DNA from: Tolypothrix tenuis PCC 7101
Lineage (GTDB): Bacteria; Cyanobacteriota; Cyanobacteriia; Cyanobacteriales; Nostocaceae
DNA: 64,000 nucleotides
Reading direction: 5' to 3'
Assembly (NCBI RefSeq): GCF_002368295.1
Contig: NZ_AP018248.1
Span: 5,652,298-5,716,297 of the forward strand
Made by a program: the position numbers and the translations under genes. Positions within the stretch are counted from its first letter, which is position 1. The number at the start of each line of letters is the position of its first letter. The notes under the pieces are model-generated. The model ran no database searches, was not told the DNA's origin, and saw only the letters and a program-made list of their open reading frames with translations. Below are positions 16,146-25,298 of this stretch, in pieces.

Positions 16146-18565
16146 ATGGCTGGAAACATGACAATAACAGAAAAGATACATCATCAACAAAAACCAGTGA
16201 CTTTATCCCTCTTTACAGGAGCAGGTGGACTTGATATTGGATTTCACCATGCTGGTTTTAGAATTGTTGCTTGTGTTGAACAAGAAAAAATATTCTGCCA
16301 AACCCTACAGCTTAACTTAGGTCGATATTTAGAACCAGACTGTCAAATTATCAACAAAGATATCCGCATTCTTGAACCACATGAAATTAATGTAACTCAG
16401 GTTGACTTTATTATTGGTGGGCCTCCTTGCCAAAGCTTTTCTGCTATTGGTAGACGGGCTGGAGGCATAAGCGGAATTTTAGATGCAAGAGGTAGTTTAT
16501 TCGAGCATTACTGTCGTTTAGTAAAACACTATCAACCACAAGGATTCCTGTTTGAAAATGTCAGAGGAATTTTGAGTGCTAACAAAGGTAAAGATAGGGC
16601 AAACGCATCTAAATTCCTCATGATCACAACGAAGGTTAAGAACCAACGAAAAAATCAAGATTTCGCGTTTGATTATTTTTAAAGCTCCAAGGCGATCGCC
16701 TAAGTTCTTCGCAATAAGCAAGGGTTAATGACATTGTTTTTAACTCTATTGAGAATAGACTTTACTTATTGACATGATGCGGCCGCCCTAAAGGTAAAGA
16801 TTGGCAACTTATAAATAAAACATTTTCAGATTTAGGTTATCAACTTTCATATAGAATTCTTAACAGTGCTGACTATGGAGTTCCACAACTTAGAGAACGT
16901 TTAATTATGGTTGGCACTCGTCACGGGAAATCCAAATTTCCCAAACCCACGCATGGCGAAGATTCATCAAGCCAATGTTCTCATATGAGCGCTTTGGAAG
17001 CCATAGCAGATCTTCAAGACCCTTTAGAGCCAATACATAGTTATCCAGGAAAGTATGGTCATCTACTAGCAGAAGTTCCCCCAGGTTGTAACTATCATTA
17101 CTTCACAAGAGAAATGGGATATCCTGAACCCAGATTTGCATGGCGTTCTCGTTTCTCCGACTTTTTGTACAAGGCCGATCCAGAAAAACCAGTTCGCACA
17201 ATTGTGGCCCAGATGGGGGCTTATTCAGGCCCTTTCCATTGGAAAAACCGGAAATTCACTTTGCCAGAATTCAAACGGTTACAAACATTTCCTGATGATT
17301 ATGAGTTAGCTGGTAGTGCTATTACAGTACAAAGACAAATCGGTAATTCTGTGCCTCCATTTTTTGCTAAAAAACTGGCAGAAGCAGTCATGCAACAACT
17401 ATTTCATGTTGATTTAGGAGTAGAGCTGCTTGAAGAAAATGATAAACTAGCTTTTGATGTTTCTAAATCTCGAAAAGCAAAAGCAACACGTAGTAAGCGT
17501 GTTAAGTCAACTGAAGAGGTTCTTCAACTTAGTATATTTCACGCTGCTACTAATCTTCCTGAATCTTCTGCTCATAAAGCTCTATTAGAAAATATCAATA
17601 ACACAACAGAAATATTTTTTCATTATTCTTCACCCAAGCAAAGAACTTGTCTGAAAACTCCTCATTTTCCTCATACTGGTTCTGGATACCGATTTAGAAC
17701 CGAGCGTTCTGGAGAAAATTGCTTGGTATCTGTGGCACGTTATGAATTGAGGTCGTTTATAGATATACCATTACTACAATACACAGTACAATTTCATCAC
17801 CTCATTGGTAATGGTATTAAGGTCATTAAGGGTCTACTTTTTTCTAATACAGCAGAAGATATACCTATCATTTGGGATGCAATTGAAGACTTACTTAGCA
17901 GTAATTCTGGTTATCAAACTATGATGGATGTATATGGTCATTTTACTGAACCGCATCCAACATTTGAACTCAAAATAGAAATTTTGAATGCTGATTCTTC
18001 TTTCCTCCTAAGATTTGCTAAAGAGTTTAGTGCTTTTGAAAAAACCAGAAAAATTTTCCCTGCTCAGTATCTGCAAGATTTACTAAGTGGAAAAAAATCT
18101 TTATTTGATTTAACAGCAGTTGTTAAAAAGCTCAGAGATTTGCGGTTTGACGTTCGAGTTAACGAAACAAATACAACGATTCCTCCTGGTTATTTTCGCT
18201 GTTGTTATCCATTTACAATCAATATTGGGAAACAAATCTCTGTTATGTGGAGAGATAAACCAAGTAAAACTATGGCTAAAAAAAATCAGTATACTATTTA
18301 TCTCTCTGAGGCATTCAGCCAAGCTGAAAAATTGACTAATTCAGATGATATAGAGCAATACAAGCAAGAACATAGATGTCTTTCTCACCCTTTAAAAGCA
18401 TTACAAGATGGACAAGAAATTTCACTTCATCAGTCTGTTACTGAAGGCATAGAGACTATTATCAATAATCTAGGTAAAAATAAACACTTATACAGTATGA
18501 TTGATTACAAGTCTTGTAGAAAAGTTAGTTCATCCACATCAGGATATACGCTACGCTCAGGATAA
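16146..18565 (+). pseudogene. C5-cytosine DNA methyltransferase with C-terminal extension, split by a MITE-like insertion
   Basis: The 5' part (16146-16594) encodes motif I SLFTGAGGLDIGF (residues 21-33), motif IV GGPPCQSFS with catalytic Cys95, and motif VI FLFENVRG. The frame then runs into a 196-bp insertion. After it (from 16801) the frame resumes as DWQLINKTFSDLGYQLSYRI... VPQLRERLIMVGTR (motif VIII), with motifs IX/X (RQIGNSVPPFFA) and an unfamiliar ~330-residue C-terminal region. Removing one 206-base unit (element plus one 10-base repeat) restores NKGKDWQL in frame, giving ~737 residues. No cognate endonuclease is adjacent. The gene sits inside the duplicated methylase-like locus, so it arrived later. 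At present it is inactive unless the insertion is removed. Confidence 0.9.
16595..16790. mobile_element. MITE-like insertion, 196 bp, in the C5 methyltransferase gene
   Basis: The ends are imperfect inverted repeats: TAGGGC-4N-GCATC at the left and the complement at the right. It is flanked by a direct 10-base duplication AAGGTAAAGA (16585-16594 and 16791-16800). It contains no coding frame for a transposase, so it would have been mobilised in trans. Excision of 206 bases restores the methyltransferase frame exactly. Confidence 0.8.
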
Positions 18566-18727
18566 TTTAGAAGGTGGTTATTCTAACCGCTCAACAGATG
18601 CTACTAACGTCACTCCTTTTCTGAAGCAACACGGGCTGACAGCTTGTGCCACCAGTGGTGCAGAAAGTGGTAGAAACTTTGAAAGGCCCATTTTTCAACA
18701 GTTTTTGTTTATTGCTCATTCTATATT

Positions 18728-18749
18728 TTGATTGTTGTACAACAATCAA
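18728..18749. repeat. 22-bp perfect palindrome, copy 2
   Basis: Identical to 14260-14281, with the preceding ATTGCTCATTCTATATTT also shared apart from one base. It marks the 3' flank of the duplicated methylase-like locus. Confidence 0.6.
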
Positions 18750-18799
18750 GTTTTACCTTTAAAACTTCACACCAAATAGTCCACATTGAGAGTCATTTT

Positions 18800-18816
18800 C
18801 TACCTCAGACTGCAAT
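18800..18816 (-). repeat. Lone inverted iteron
   Basis: CTACCTCAGACTGCAAT is the exact reverse complement of the 17-base iteron core of 19059-19207, set 243 bases upstream and in opposite orientation. It could serve in RepA handcuffing or as an operator. Confidence 0.7.
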
Positions 18817-19058
18817 AGTTCAAATTTTGAGAATATAACAGTGTGTTTCATTGTCCTCAGATGACATTATGAAGACATTCATTTAAACGCTATAAAACCG
18901 CTATTATCTATCTTTTTAAATTAGACACTCTCAACATTAGACTAGTAGTAATATCCCCCTTTATGACCGCTATAGAAGCTTTAATACTTAATTCTCTCGT
19001 AACAATAGGCTGCACTGTTATTATTTACAAATTAAAAGATTGCTTAAACATAGAAACT

Positions 19059-19230
19059 ATTGCAGTCTGAGGTAGGAATTATTGCAGTTTGAGGTAGACA
19101 TATTGCAGTCTGAGGTAGGAACTATTGCAGTCTGAGGTAGACATATTGCAGTCTGAGGTAGGAAACTATTGCAGTCTGAGGTAGGAAACTATTGCAGTCT
19201 GAGGTAGGAAACTTCGTGAATTGAGGTAAG
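19059..19230 (+). repeat. Plasmid origin iterons (oriV)
   Basis: Seven direct copies of ATTGCAGTCTGAGGTAG start at 19059, 19081 (one mismatch), 19102, 19124, 19145, 19168 and 19191; a degenerate eighth ends near 19229. Spacing is 21-23 bases, two helical turns, as expected for binding of an initiator to one face of DNA. An AT-rich stretch follows (19231-19352), then repA. The rest of the gap 18566-19352 holds no gene. Confidence 0.92.
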
Positions 19231-19352
19231 AAATTAAGTCTAAGTTATTGATTTTATTCGATTTTTTTACCGCTCACTACTAAACTATTAAAACTATATA
19301 AAAATAAGAGAACGCTTCGCTTTTATTTTTAAATTTTTTAGGAAAACACCGC

Positions 19353-20402
19353 GTGATATCAGACAAAGACGAAAGAGATGATGAGGAGTTACAAAGTATT
19401 ATTTATGGGCGTGATGAAATGAACTTGGCAGAGTTTCCGATTGCAATGCTCGGTAAGCGTAAACCAGATCAAAAAACAATTATTTTTGCTGATACCGTTT
19501 ATGATGAAGCTATAAAGCGCCCTGTAGCTCGTACCCTCACCATCACCGCTTCAGACCTTTATGGACTCCCTACGAGTTTGGATGAAGAAGTCATATTAGG
19601 AGCAGTGCAATTATCGAGTAGAAATGGCTTTGATAGCCGAGAACTCCGCTTTACGCGATATGAATTTTTAAAACTACTTAATTGGACAATCAATGATGTG
19701 AACTATAAACGATTAGAAGAATCACTTAATCGTTGGACAGGAATCACGTTAAAGTATGATAAAGCCTGGTGGGATAAAACTGCACAATCATGGGTGAGTG
19801 AAACTTTTCATATCATAGAAAATATTTCAATTTACGATAATGAAACGAAACAGGCATTTCTTGCACGTTTCCCTCATGACCCTTCTGCTGGGCTTTCTCG
19901 AATTGTGTGGAATGAAATTATTTTTAAGAGTTTTCATGCAGGAAATATTAAACGCTTAGATTTTGATTTCTACACTAGTCTTGAAACGGCTATAGCAAAA
20001 CGAATATTTAGATTTCTTGATAAGCGATTTTATCGCTCAAAGTGTTTAGAATTTGAACTGCGTAGTTTTGCTACTAATCATATTGGTGTCAGTGATGCCT
20101 ATGATTCAACGAATTTAAAAATAAAATTGAGGCCTGCAATTCAAGAGCTTGAGAAGAAAGGTTTTATTGTTCCTGTCGCCGAATCTCAACGATTTTATTC
20201 GCCCCGTAGAGGGAAACACTATATCCGTTTTGAGAGAGCTACTGCTACTTCACCTACTCCACCACATGCATCTACTGCACCAGAGAAAGAATCTAGTGAG
20301 AGTGTTCCTCTACGAATTGTGCCAAGACCGAATCGAAAACCTACTAAAGAAGAACTTGAAATAATGTGCGATAAATTTAATCTTAGGTGGCGGCCATCGT
20401 AG
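19353..20402 (+). CDS. repA: Plasmid replication initiator RepA
   Basis: A 349-residue protein (GTG start; AGG about ten bases upstream). The sequence matches the replication-initiator RepA (PF10134-type) family: GRDEMNLAEFPIAMLGKRKP near the N-terminus, TLTITASDLYGLPTSLDEEV, then RFTRYEFLKLLNW and two winged-helix-like halves (KRLEESLNRWTGITLKYD; RIFRFLDKRFYRSKCLEFEL). The C-terminus is Pro/Arg-rich. It lies directly behind seven iterons, so it should open the origin and regulate its own promoter. Its presence shows the region derives from a replicating plasmid. Confidence 0.9.
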   Translation: MISDKDERDDEELQSIIYGRDEMNLAEFPIAMLGKRKPDQKTIIFADTVYDEAIKRPVARTLTITASDLYGLPTSLDEEVILGAVQLSSRNGFDSRELRFTRYEFLKLLNWTINDVNYKRLEESLNRWTGITLKYDKAWWDKTAQSWVSETFHIIENISIYDNETKQAFLARFPHDPSAGLSRIVWNEIIFKSFHAGNIKRLDFDFYTSLETAIAKRIFRFLDKRFYRSKCLEFELRSFATNHIGVSDAYDSTNLKIKLRPAIQELEKKGFIVPVAESQRFYSPRRGKHYIRFERATATSPTPPHASTAPEKESSESVPLRIVPRPNRKPTKEELEIMCDKFNLRWRPS

Positions 20403-20485
20403 GAGGAGAATCTTTTTCTGTGAAACAGAATTATCGTTCAATATAGCAATTGCTACTTTTTTAATATGCTTATTTAATTTATTAG

Positions 20486-20800
20486 TTACTTAGTGGTTTG
20501 GCTAAGAGCCAGCGCCTTATTAATTGCTGGTGTCAGGTCGTTATTATCTTCGATTCTGAGCATCCTGATATCTCTGACTGAGGGAGCAAACCACGAGAAT
20601 TTTTGAGTAATATCCATGACTGCAATGACGCATGTGACCGGATCTACGGAGTTATTTCCAAAGTACACACTGCCTTGCTGTCGCCCAAAGCCATGTTGTT
20701 GCAGGACGGCTTTAATGTCGTTATAGGCGTTTTGATAGGAAGGATTGTGGTACGTTTTGCCTAACGTATCAGTGTCTAAATCAAATGTAATTGCGTACAT
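20486..20800 (-). CDS. vapD: VapD-family endoribonuclease
   Basis: A 104-residue protein, MYAITFDLDTDTLGKTYHNP, followed by a YQNAYNDIKAVLQQHGF segment, GSVYFGN, and FAPSVRDIRMLRIEDNNDL. These are the hallmarks of VapD, a small Cas2-like ferredoxin-fold RNase found on plasmids and in pathogens. The conserved Asp residues of FDLDTD are intact. No VapX-like antitoxin is recognisable beside it. Monocistronic, convergent with repA. Confidence 0.9.
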   Translation of the reverse strand: MYAITFDLDTDTLGKTYHNPSYQNAYNDIKAVLQQHGFGRQQGSVYFGNNSVDPVTCVIAVMDITQKFSWFAPSVRDIRMLRIEDNNDLTPAINKALALSQTTK

Positions 20801-21188
20801 AAATACTAGTTCAAAATTAGCAAATTTTTATTATTAAAATAAGCGTGCGAATTGATATTCTAATATCATCGCTCCTTCTTTCACATAAGACTCGATGCTT
20901 GTTAACGGTTAAGTGTAGAGAGAGTCCTTACAAAAATCATCCTTGATTTGTTATGAAAATTCAAGTTAATTCTTGATATATGAACGCAATTTTAAATAAG
21001 AGTATGTGTTTGAATATGTTTAACCTTTGGTATAGGTACCAGTTACTTTTTATAATGAACGATAGTTATGACAGCACGGTGGCTCTAGTGAAGAGGGTAA
21101 AGTTTAATTTATTAGGGAATTTCATTATTTAATATTCACTAAAACTCTTGATTAAAAAATCACAAACAAGGAACATCAGTGAACGATT
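20801..21188. other. Intergenic interval, no gene seen
   Basis: AT-rich divergent region between vapD and the 21189 gene. It must hold both promoters, but no convincing -35/-10 pair stands out. No repeat above 10 bases noticed. Confidence 0.4.
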
Positions 21189-21689
21189 ATGTTTGTGAAC
21201 TGTAAAGATAACATGCCTCAACTTCTGCACTATACTCTGAACACGGATAATACGTTTGATTGCTCTAATAAACAGTATCAACCAGAAACCTTAAAGCTTC
21301 TCCATCCAATAGCCGCACGAGCCATCCTAGGAGGTAAGGCAGAAGATCCATTGCCTTATCCTTTTGAAGATTACACTGTCAACACAACGGTTGATGGAGA
21401 ATGTGCAATGTTTGATGTGCGTGAATCTAGCATTACCTTAACCTCAAACGCTGTTGTTTGGAGTCATACAAAGCAGGAACTTTGTTGGGAACTATTTGAA
21501 CACTTGTATCTCAACTTAATGGGTGAATGTAGAACAATTCCTCGTACTCCTCACATGCCGAACACTGTGCCTTGGCTTGCTACTATAACTATGCCTACGC
21601 TAGGTGCAGCAGTTTCGTGGATGGCAGATTTTGAGCAGTGTTTTGCTATAGCGTTGATTGAAGCCAGTACAGGTAAGTCTTACGCTTAA
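21189..21689 (+). CDS. Hypothetical protein
   Basis: A 166-residue acidic protein with no family I recognise. Met9 (MPQLLHYTLNTDNTF) is an equally good start. The C-terminal part (PWLATITMPTLGAAVSWMAD... CFAIALIEASTG) is hydrophobic-helical. It converges tail to tail with the basic protein gene at 21686, overlapping it by four bases. Confidence 0.5.
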   Translation: MFVNCKDNMPQLLHYTLNTDNTFDCSNKQYQPETLKLLHPIAARAILGGKAEDPLPYPFEDYTVNTTVDGECAMFDVRESSITLTSNAVVWSHTKQELCWELFEHLYLNLMGECRTIPRTPHMPNTVPWLATITMPTLGAAVSWMADFEQCFAIALIEASTGKSYA

Positions 21690-22291
21690 TAAGCCGCTAT
21701 CTTAGGAGCACTAGCATCTTTTTTCGTAAAGCGAACCTCAATCTTAATGGTAGATAACCCTGCCCGTTTTCTCCTCCTATTCACCTCATGCAGTAATCGT
21801 CGCTTCTGCCTCACAATGCCTGGAAAACTAAAGGGAGAGATATTGCGTAGGTACTCAGTGACCCGTGCTTCATTAAAGAGTGCGATCGCATGAAGGTGGG
21901 AGCGAATGAGTTGATATCGAGTAGGTTCAATCATGACACATGGCTTTCCTGCGTGTATTCCAATCGAGTAGCCATTCACATATAAAGGGTTCTCTCGAAT
22001 ATCTAGAAATCTTCGTTTCTCAAATTCCTCGTGCATTCCTTCCGTGGCAAGCAGCACAAAGCGACGACCCCACCGAACGTAGGCGACATTGGCACGTCCT
22101 GCTTTTTTTCTCCTAAACCGCGTCATCCGACATACGGTAATTTCATAGTCGGCGATTACCTTTCGATCAATAGAATGTACCTCCATCTTTTCAGGAATTA
22201 CCCTTAGGAGATACCGATAATAGCCGTATCGTAGGTAGTCGATAGCGACCTTACGCAAAAATTCTCCTAATGTGTGCGCTTCATAGATCAT
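21686..22291 (-). CDS. Basic protein of unknown function next to a structured RNA region
   Basis: A 201-residue protein starting MIYEAHTLGEFLRKVAIDYL, with AGGAG eight bases upstream of ATG 22291 (the frame continues open to 22375 but without a binding site). It is rich in Arg, Lys, Tyr and His: RMTRFRRKKAGRANVAYVRW and RQKRRLLHEVNRRRKRAGLS. The middle part GYSIGIHAGKPCVMIEPTRY looks beta-rich. The composition suggests an RNA- or DNA-binding protein, but I recognise no family. It is the first gene downstream, on the same strand, of the hairpin-dense region at 22560-23262, so it may be its protein partner. Confidence 0.6.
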   Translation of the reverse strand: MIYEAHTLGEFLRKVAIDYLRYGYYRYLLRVIPEKMEVHSIDRKVIADYEITVCRMTRFRRKKAGRANVAYVRWGRRFVLLATEGMHEEFEKRRFLDIRENPLYVNGYSIGIHAGKPCVMIEPTRYQLIRSHLHAIALFNEARVTEYLRNISPFSFPGIVRQKRRLLHEVNRRRKRAGLSTIKIEVRFTKKDASAPKIAAY

Positions 22292-22559
22292 CACCCCTGC
22301 TCCTAGAAAAAAAAGGTGAGTTGTAGGTGAAAGGCACAACTCACAAAGCCTTGATAAGAAAACCATTGATAACAACGCACGGCGGAAGATAGACTACTCC
22401 TGTTAGTAGTAAATGCTACTTATTAGGCGAAGACCCATACCTTCCATATAGCCGTCACAAATCTTGTGTTTTCAAGTGTTTACACTTTGTTATTTTTTTG
22501 GACTATTTTTCGTGTTTTTGCGTTGTATTAATTACTACATACTTTTTCTTTGATATGCA

Positions 22560-23262
22560 CGCTTGTGTTTTGTACTGGTAAGAGAGTGAACGCTACACCC
22601 GTGTAAGGCATACCATTCACTCCGCACCGCACTAGATGGGGTGTATTCGCATTAACTACCCCTCCTCAGAGCTTTCGTGTGTCCTTTGTCTGTGGATTAC
22701 CAGCCCACGGGACAAGAACGCCGGACTGTCAGCCCATTGTTCTCTCACATAGTGTGATTCCTACTGCTCCCCGCTCCCTCTCCTGTCATGTTTTACGACT
22801 TGCTGACATTGCAAGCTTCCGAAGTAGCTAATTCCGGCGTGCAGGAGATTCCCCGATTAGTAATAAGAGTTCAACGATGGTTAGGTGTTGCTAGAGCCTA
22901 GAGGCTCAGGTCGTCAAGGCTAGGTACTTAAGTACCTTTCGCAGTGAGCGATTTGGGGGACTAGAAGGCAGAAGCTTTCCCTTACTCACCTTGAGATGTT
23001 TCGCGGTTTGACCTCGCACCATACACCGCATAACCAGTAAGCAGTTTCCCGCCTTTCACTGTTGAGCTATTCGTTGGGCTTATTTCTAAGCCACATCGAA
23101 GTTGTCTCCTCCGATCGCCATTGTTACCAATGACGAACTCCCAGCACTGGCAGAGGTTACACGCCATAGGTTATTCCCGTAGGCTATGCCCCCTCTGGTG
23201 GATTTACACCACTTCCCTTCTCACGGCTTAAGCGTTGGGTACTTAAGTGTGTCTCGGTCGCC
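22560..23262 (-). ncRNA. Candidate large structured noncoding RNA (~700 nt)
   Basis: The minus strand forms many short perfect helices: 23077-23092 (6 bp, GAAA loop), 23119-23132 (5 bp, GUAA loop), both enclosed by 23070-23074/23133-23137; 23151-23156/23192-23197 enclosing 23165-23169/23184-23188; 23198-23201/23209-23212; 22894-22907; 22745-22757; 22638-22642/22658-22662; and 22584-22590/22616-22622. Loops are purine-rich (GNRA) only when read on this strand. Neither strand has a long frame, and base composition is more even than in the AT-rich flanks. There is no group II intron domain V, tmRNA, RNase P or tRNA signature. Family unknown to me; a HEARO/omega-like guide RNA scaffold or another ornate large RNA are possibilities. 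Confidence 0.55.
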
Positions 23263-23297
23263 CGTCTTCAATTGTTAAATTTTCAATAATTCAATGA

Positions 23298-23531
23298 GTG
23301 AATGAAAAATCGTATGAGATAGAAGAATGGGATTACTCTGTGCAGCACGTCACAGGATTGCACCATTCAGCCTCTCTTGCACTGGACGAGCTTGGTTACA
23401 AGCATCCAGCGCGAAGAAGGACTACACGACCTGACGGAAGCTATGCCGTCCCTGTTTTACGTGAGGTGGTAAGTCTCAACGCCCAGGTGTCGCCTAGTCA
23501 ACGCGAATACTCTCTATTGCAGGTACGTTAG
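23298..23531 (+). CDS. Small hypothetical protein
   Basis: A 77-residue frame (MNEKSYEIEEWDYSVQHVTG ... PDGSYAVPVLREVVSLNAQV) on the strand opposite the structured region. Residue composition looks protein-like, but there is no clear ribosome binding site and no family. A hairpin-rich stretch (GCACCAGCAC..., CTTTTCGGTAAGGG) follows its stop. Confidence 0.3.
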   Translation: MNEKSYEIEEWDYSVQHVTGLHHSASLALDELGYKHPARRRTTRPDGSYAVPVLREVVSLNAQVSPSQREYSLLQVR

Positions 23532-23697
23532 CGAAGCACCAGCACTGTGAGCCCCTTTTCGGTAAGGGTTAGCTGGTTGTAACATATTGATTTGATTAAT
23601 ATTTTTTGAACAGATTGAAAAAAATATTAGCGACTCACTAATGATTCGTAATTTTTTTAAAAAAATAGTAGAGACAAAGAAATGCCAGAAAGAACTT

Positions 23698-24255
23698 TTA
23701 ATTATTATTTAATTCATCTTGAATTGCTTTTTTCAATTTTTCTCGTTTCAAATTAAATTGTTCGTAGTCTTTTTTCACTTCTTGGATATTCTGTGTTTTC
23801 CATTCTGCTGAATTCTTACTAGGAGGTGTGCTGAGTAACGATTCGACATCTGATATAGTATTACATCCACATTTTCTTAACTCTTCTAAAATTTCATATA
23901 TTTCAGGTTTAAGAAGAATTTCGTGGTTGTCGTATAACTTTACTGTTGCATTATGGTGTTCTATGAACGCATTTAGTCGTTGTTGTATATCAGCTTTTTT
24001 TGCTTCATCATTTTCGTAGTTTTTGCCTGAGCACGAGTTTAATATATCTATACAATTTCGAGTTTCAGTGACTGAACGAAAAATAGAAACTAACGCATCG
24101 TTAACTTTTTCTTGATAGATTTTTCTATGATGAAAAGATATGTCAATTTCTTTGTCTTTATTTCTATTTCTATAAATTGATACTGTAAAAATTAAGTTGA
24201 TAACTGGAATTAATGTTTGAGTTAATGTACTCATTAAATCTATAAGGGAATTCAT
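23698..24255 (-). CDS. Hypothetical protein with N-terminal membrane anchor
   Basis: A 185-residue protein starting MNSLIDLMSTLTQTLIPVIN. One membrane segment (residues ~12-30) is followed by a charged, helical, mostly coiled-coil domain. ATG 24255 is preferred because AAAGG precedes it by four bases; a GTG at 24267 is the alternative. A soluble domain anchored to the inner membrane is likely. No family recognised. Confidence 0.5.
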   Translation of the reverse strand: MNSLIDLMSTLTQTLIPVINLIFTVSIYRNRNKDKEIDISFHHRKIYQEKVNDALVSIFRSVTETRNCIDILNSCSGKNYENDEAKKADIQQRLNAFIEHHNATVKLYDNHEILLKPEIYEILEELRKCGCNTISDVESLLSTPPSKNSAEWKTQNIQEVKKDYEQFNLKREKLKKAIQDELNNN

Positions 24256-24345
24256 TAAACCTTTCACATTAATAATTTAAAACGTTTTTTCAAGCATTAC
24301 TAATTTGTGATTGACGACCAGATAATTAGTCACTGTCAAAAGAAC

Positions 24346-24367
24346 CTTAGCGGGGCTGCCCGCTAAG
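24346..24367. repeat. Hairpin repeat CTTAGCGGG-GCTG-CCCGCTAAG
   Basis: A 9-bp perfect stem with a GCTG loop, followed at about 24379-24392 by a related GCGGG-CTGC-CCCGC hairpin. It resembles common short cyanobacterial repeats and lies upstream of the membrane-anchored hypothetical. Gap 24256-24639 otherwise holds only the par-like repeat at 24560. Confidence 0.5.
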
Positions 24368-24559
24368 ATATCAACACAAGCGGGCTGCCCCGCGACCGAC
24401 GAATTAGAGAAAGGTTTATACCTAAAGACCTCAGCTACCTTTTATTCATTGCCTTGGTCACCTATCCCCTCAACGTCACCCAAGGTATAACAGGTTTATC
24501 TTCAGTAAAGAAAGAGATTTAGGACGTTGATTATGTATAAATTCTGTAAAATTAGCTTA

Positions 24560-24610
24560 TTCAGCAAGTAAATACTTGCTGAATTACTTACTGAATATAT
24601 TGCTGAAGTG
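24560..24610. repeat. Partition-type repeat cluster a
   Basis: TTCAGCAAGTA-AA-TACTTGCTGAA is a perfect inverted repeat (24560-24583), followed by TTACTTACTGA and TTGCTGAAGTG. The same words recur in four further clusters around parAB (25626, 26439, 26768 and 27947). Confidence 0.65.
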
Positions 24611-24639
24611 TTAAAAGTTTAAAAAATGCCTTTTTTGAG

Positions 24640-25251
24640 TTACCAAGAATCAGGCTTGTGAAAGGAACCTGCTTTATCATGAAGTGTATGAGGAAATTGG
24701 CTACCTTGTAGTGCTCCTTCCCTGATAGGACGAATGAAATGAGCGTGTTTACTCAACTCTATGCTTGGTCTCTTATGAGGGTGCAGTATTCCTACATTGA
24801 GCTTGAGCGAACGAACAATTTTTATCGCTTCACAAAGGTCAGAATCGTTAGAAATAACAATTGCTTGCTCAAATTCTTGTTTATAAGCATCACTTACCAG
24901 ATGTACTGCTAAATTCACGTCAGAACCTTTCTCCTCAGTTTTGATAACTTTTACCTTTTCAGCAGGGTTTGCGGCAAGAGGCATCCAGATTCTAGAAGAA
25001 AGAAATGTTCCTTCAATCACTGTTACATGAGGAATAGTCTTTAACGCTCTTAAATAAGTATCTTGGCGAACAGCTTGGCTGGGATCTTGCGGACGAGCTT
25101 TCACCCGTGCAGTGAAGTATTTAATGTGATTGATAGAAGATTGTTTTAATATTGTGGTTACAAGGGTATGAAGATTAAGCCATTTATAAGGCGAATCCTT
25201 GAGTGAACCGTAGTAGAGATTAAAGCCATCAACATATACATTTGTTTTCAT
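24640..25251 (-). CDS. NYN-domain (LabA/DUF88-like) ribonuclease
   Basis: A 203-residue protein with the NYN/PIN-like fold signature: NVYVDGFNLYYG at the N-terminus (Asp8 metal ligand), KGSDVNLAVHLVSDA at ~108-122, and AIVISNDSDLCEAI at ~130-143. These acidic clusters bind Mg2+ in this nuclease family, which acts on RNA. No Shine-Dalgarno sequence precedes ATG 25251; instead a terminator-like hairpin with a T-run ends about 14 bases upstream, so expression may be controlled by attenuation. It sits beside the partition locus but shares no operon with it. Confidence 0.8.
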   Translation of the reverse strand: MKTNVYVDGFNLYYGSLKDSPYKWLNLHTLVTTILKQSSINHIKYFTARVKARPQDPSQAVRQDTYLRALKTIPHVTVIEGTFLSSRIWMPLAANPAEKVKVIKTEEKGSDVNLAVHLVSDAYKQEFEQAIVISNDSDLCEAIKIVRSLKLNVGILHPHKRPSIELSKHAHFIRPIREGALQGSQFPHTLHDKAGSFHKPDSW

Positions 25252-25264
25252 ATGTGATGGTTAT

Positions 25265-25298
25265 AAAAAAAGCTAAGGCCGCTGTAAAGAGCGGCCTT
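25265..25298 (-). terminator. Terminator-like hairpin immediately upstream of the NYN gene
   Basis: On the minus strand a 9-bp GC-rich stem (25290-25298 with 25275-25283, 6-base loop) is followed by AGCTTTTTTT. The start codon of the NYN gene is only ~14 bases further. No minus-strand gene lies upstream until past parA, so it would end a leader or small RNA rather than an mRNA. Confidence 0.65.

Noticed and set aside
19059..19230. CRISPR array
   Set aside because: Repeat units are 17 bases with only 4-6-base gaps, so there are no spacers; position before RepA identifies iterons. No other CRISPR-like array seen in the window.
22982..23167. Minus-strand 61-codon frame within the structured region
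   Set aside because: No binding site, composition unlike a protein, and it lies across several perfect stems; more likely part of an RNA.
22560..23262. Group II intron or RNase P/tmRNA
   Set aside because: No domain V-like hairpin with AGC/GUUC, no maturase, no GGAAAGUCC-type RNase P core and no tRNA-like ends.
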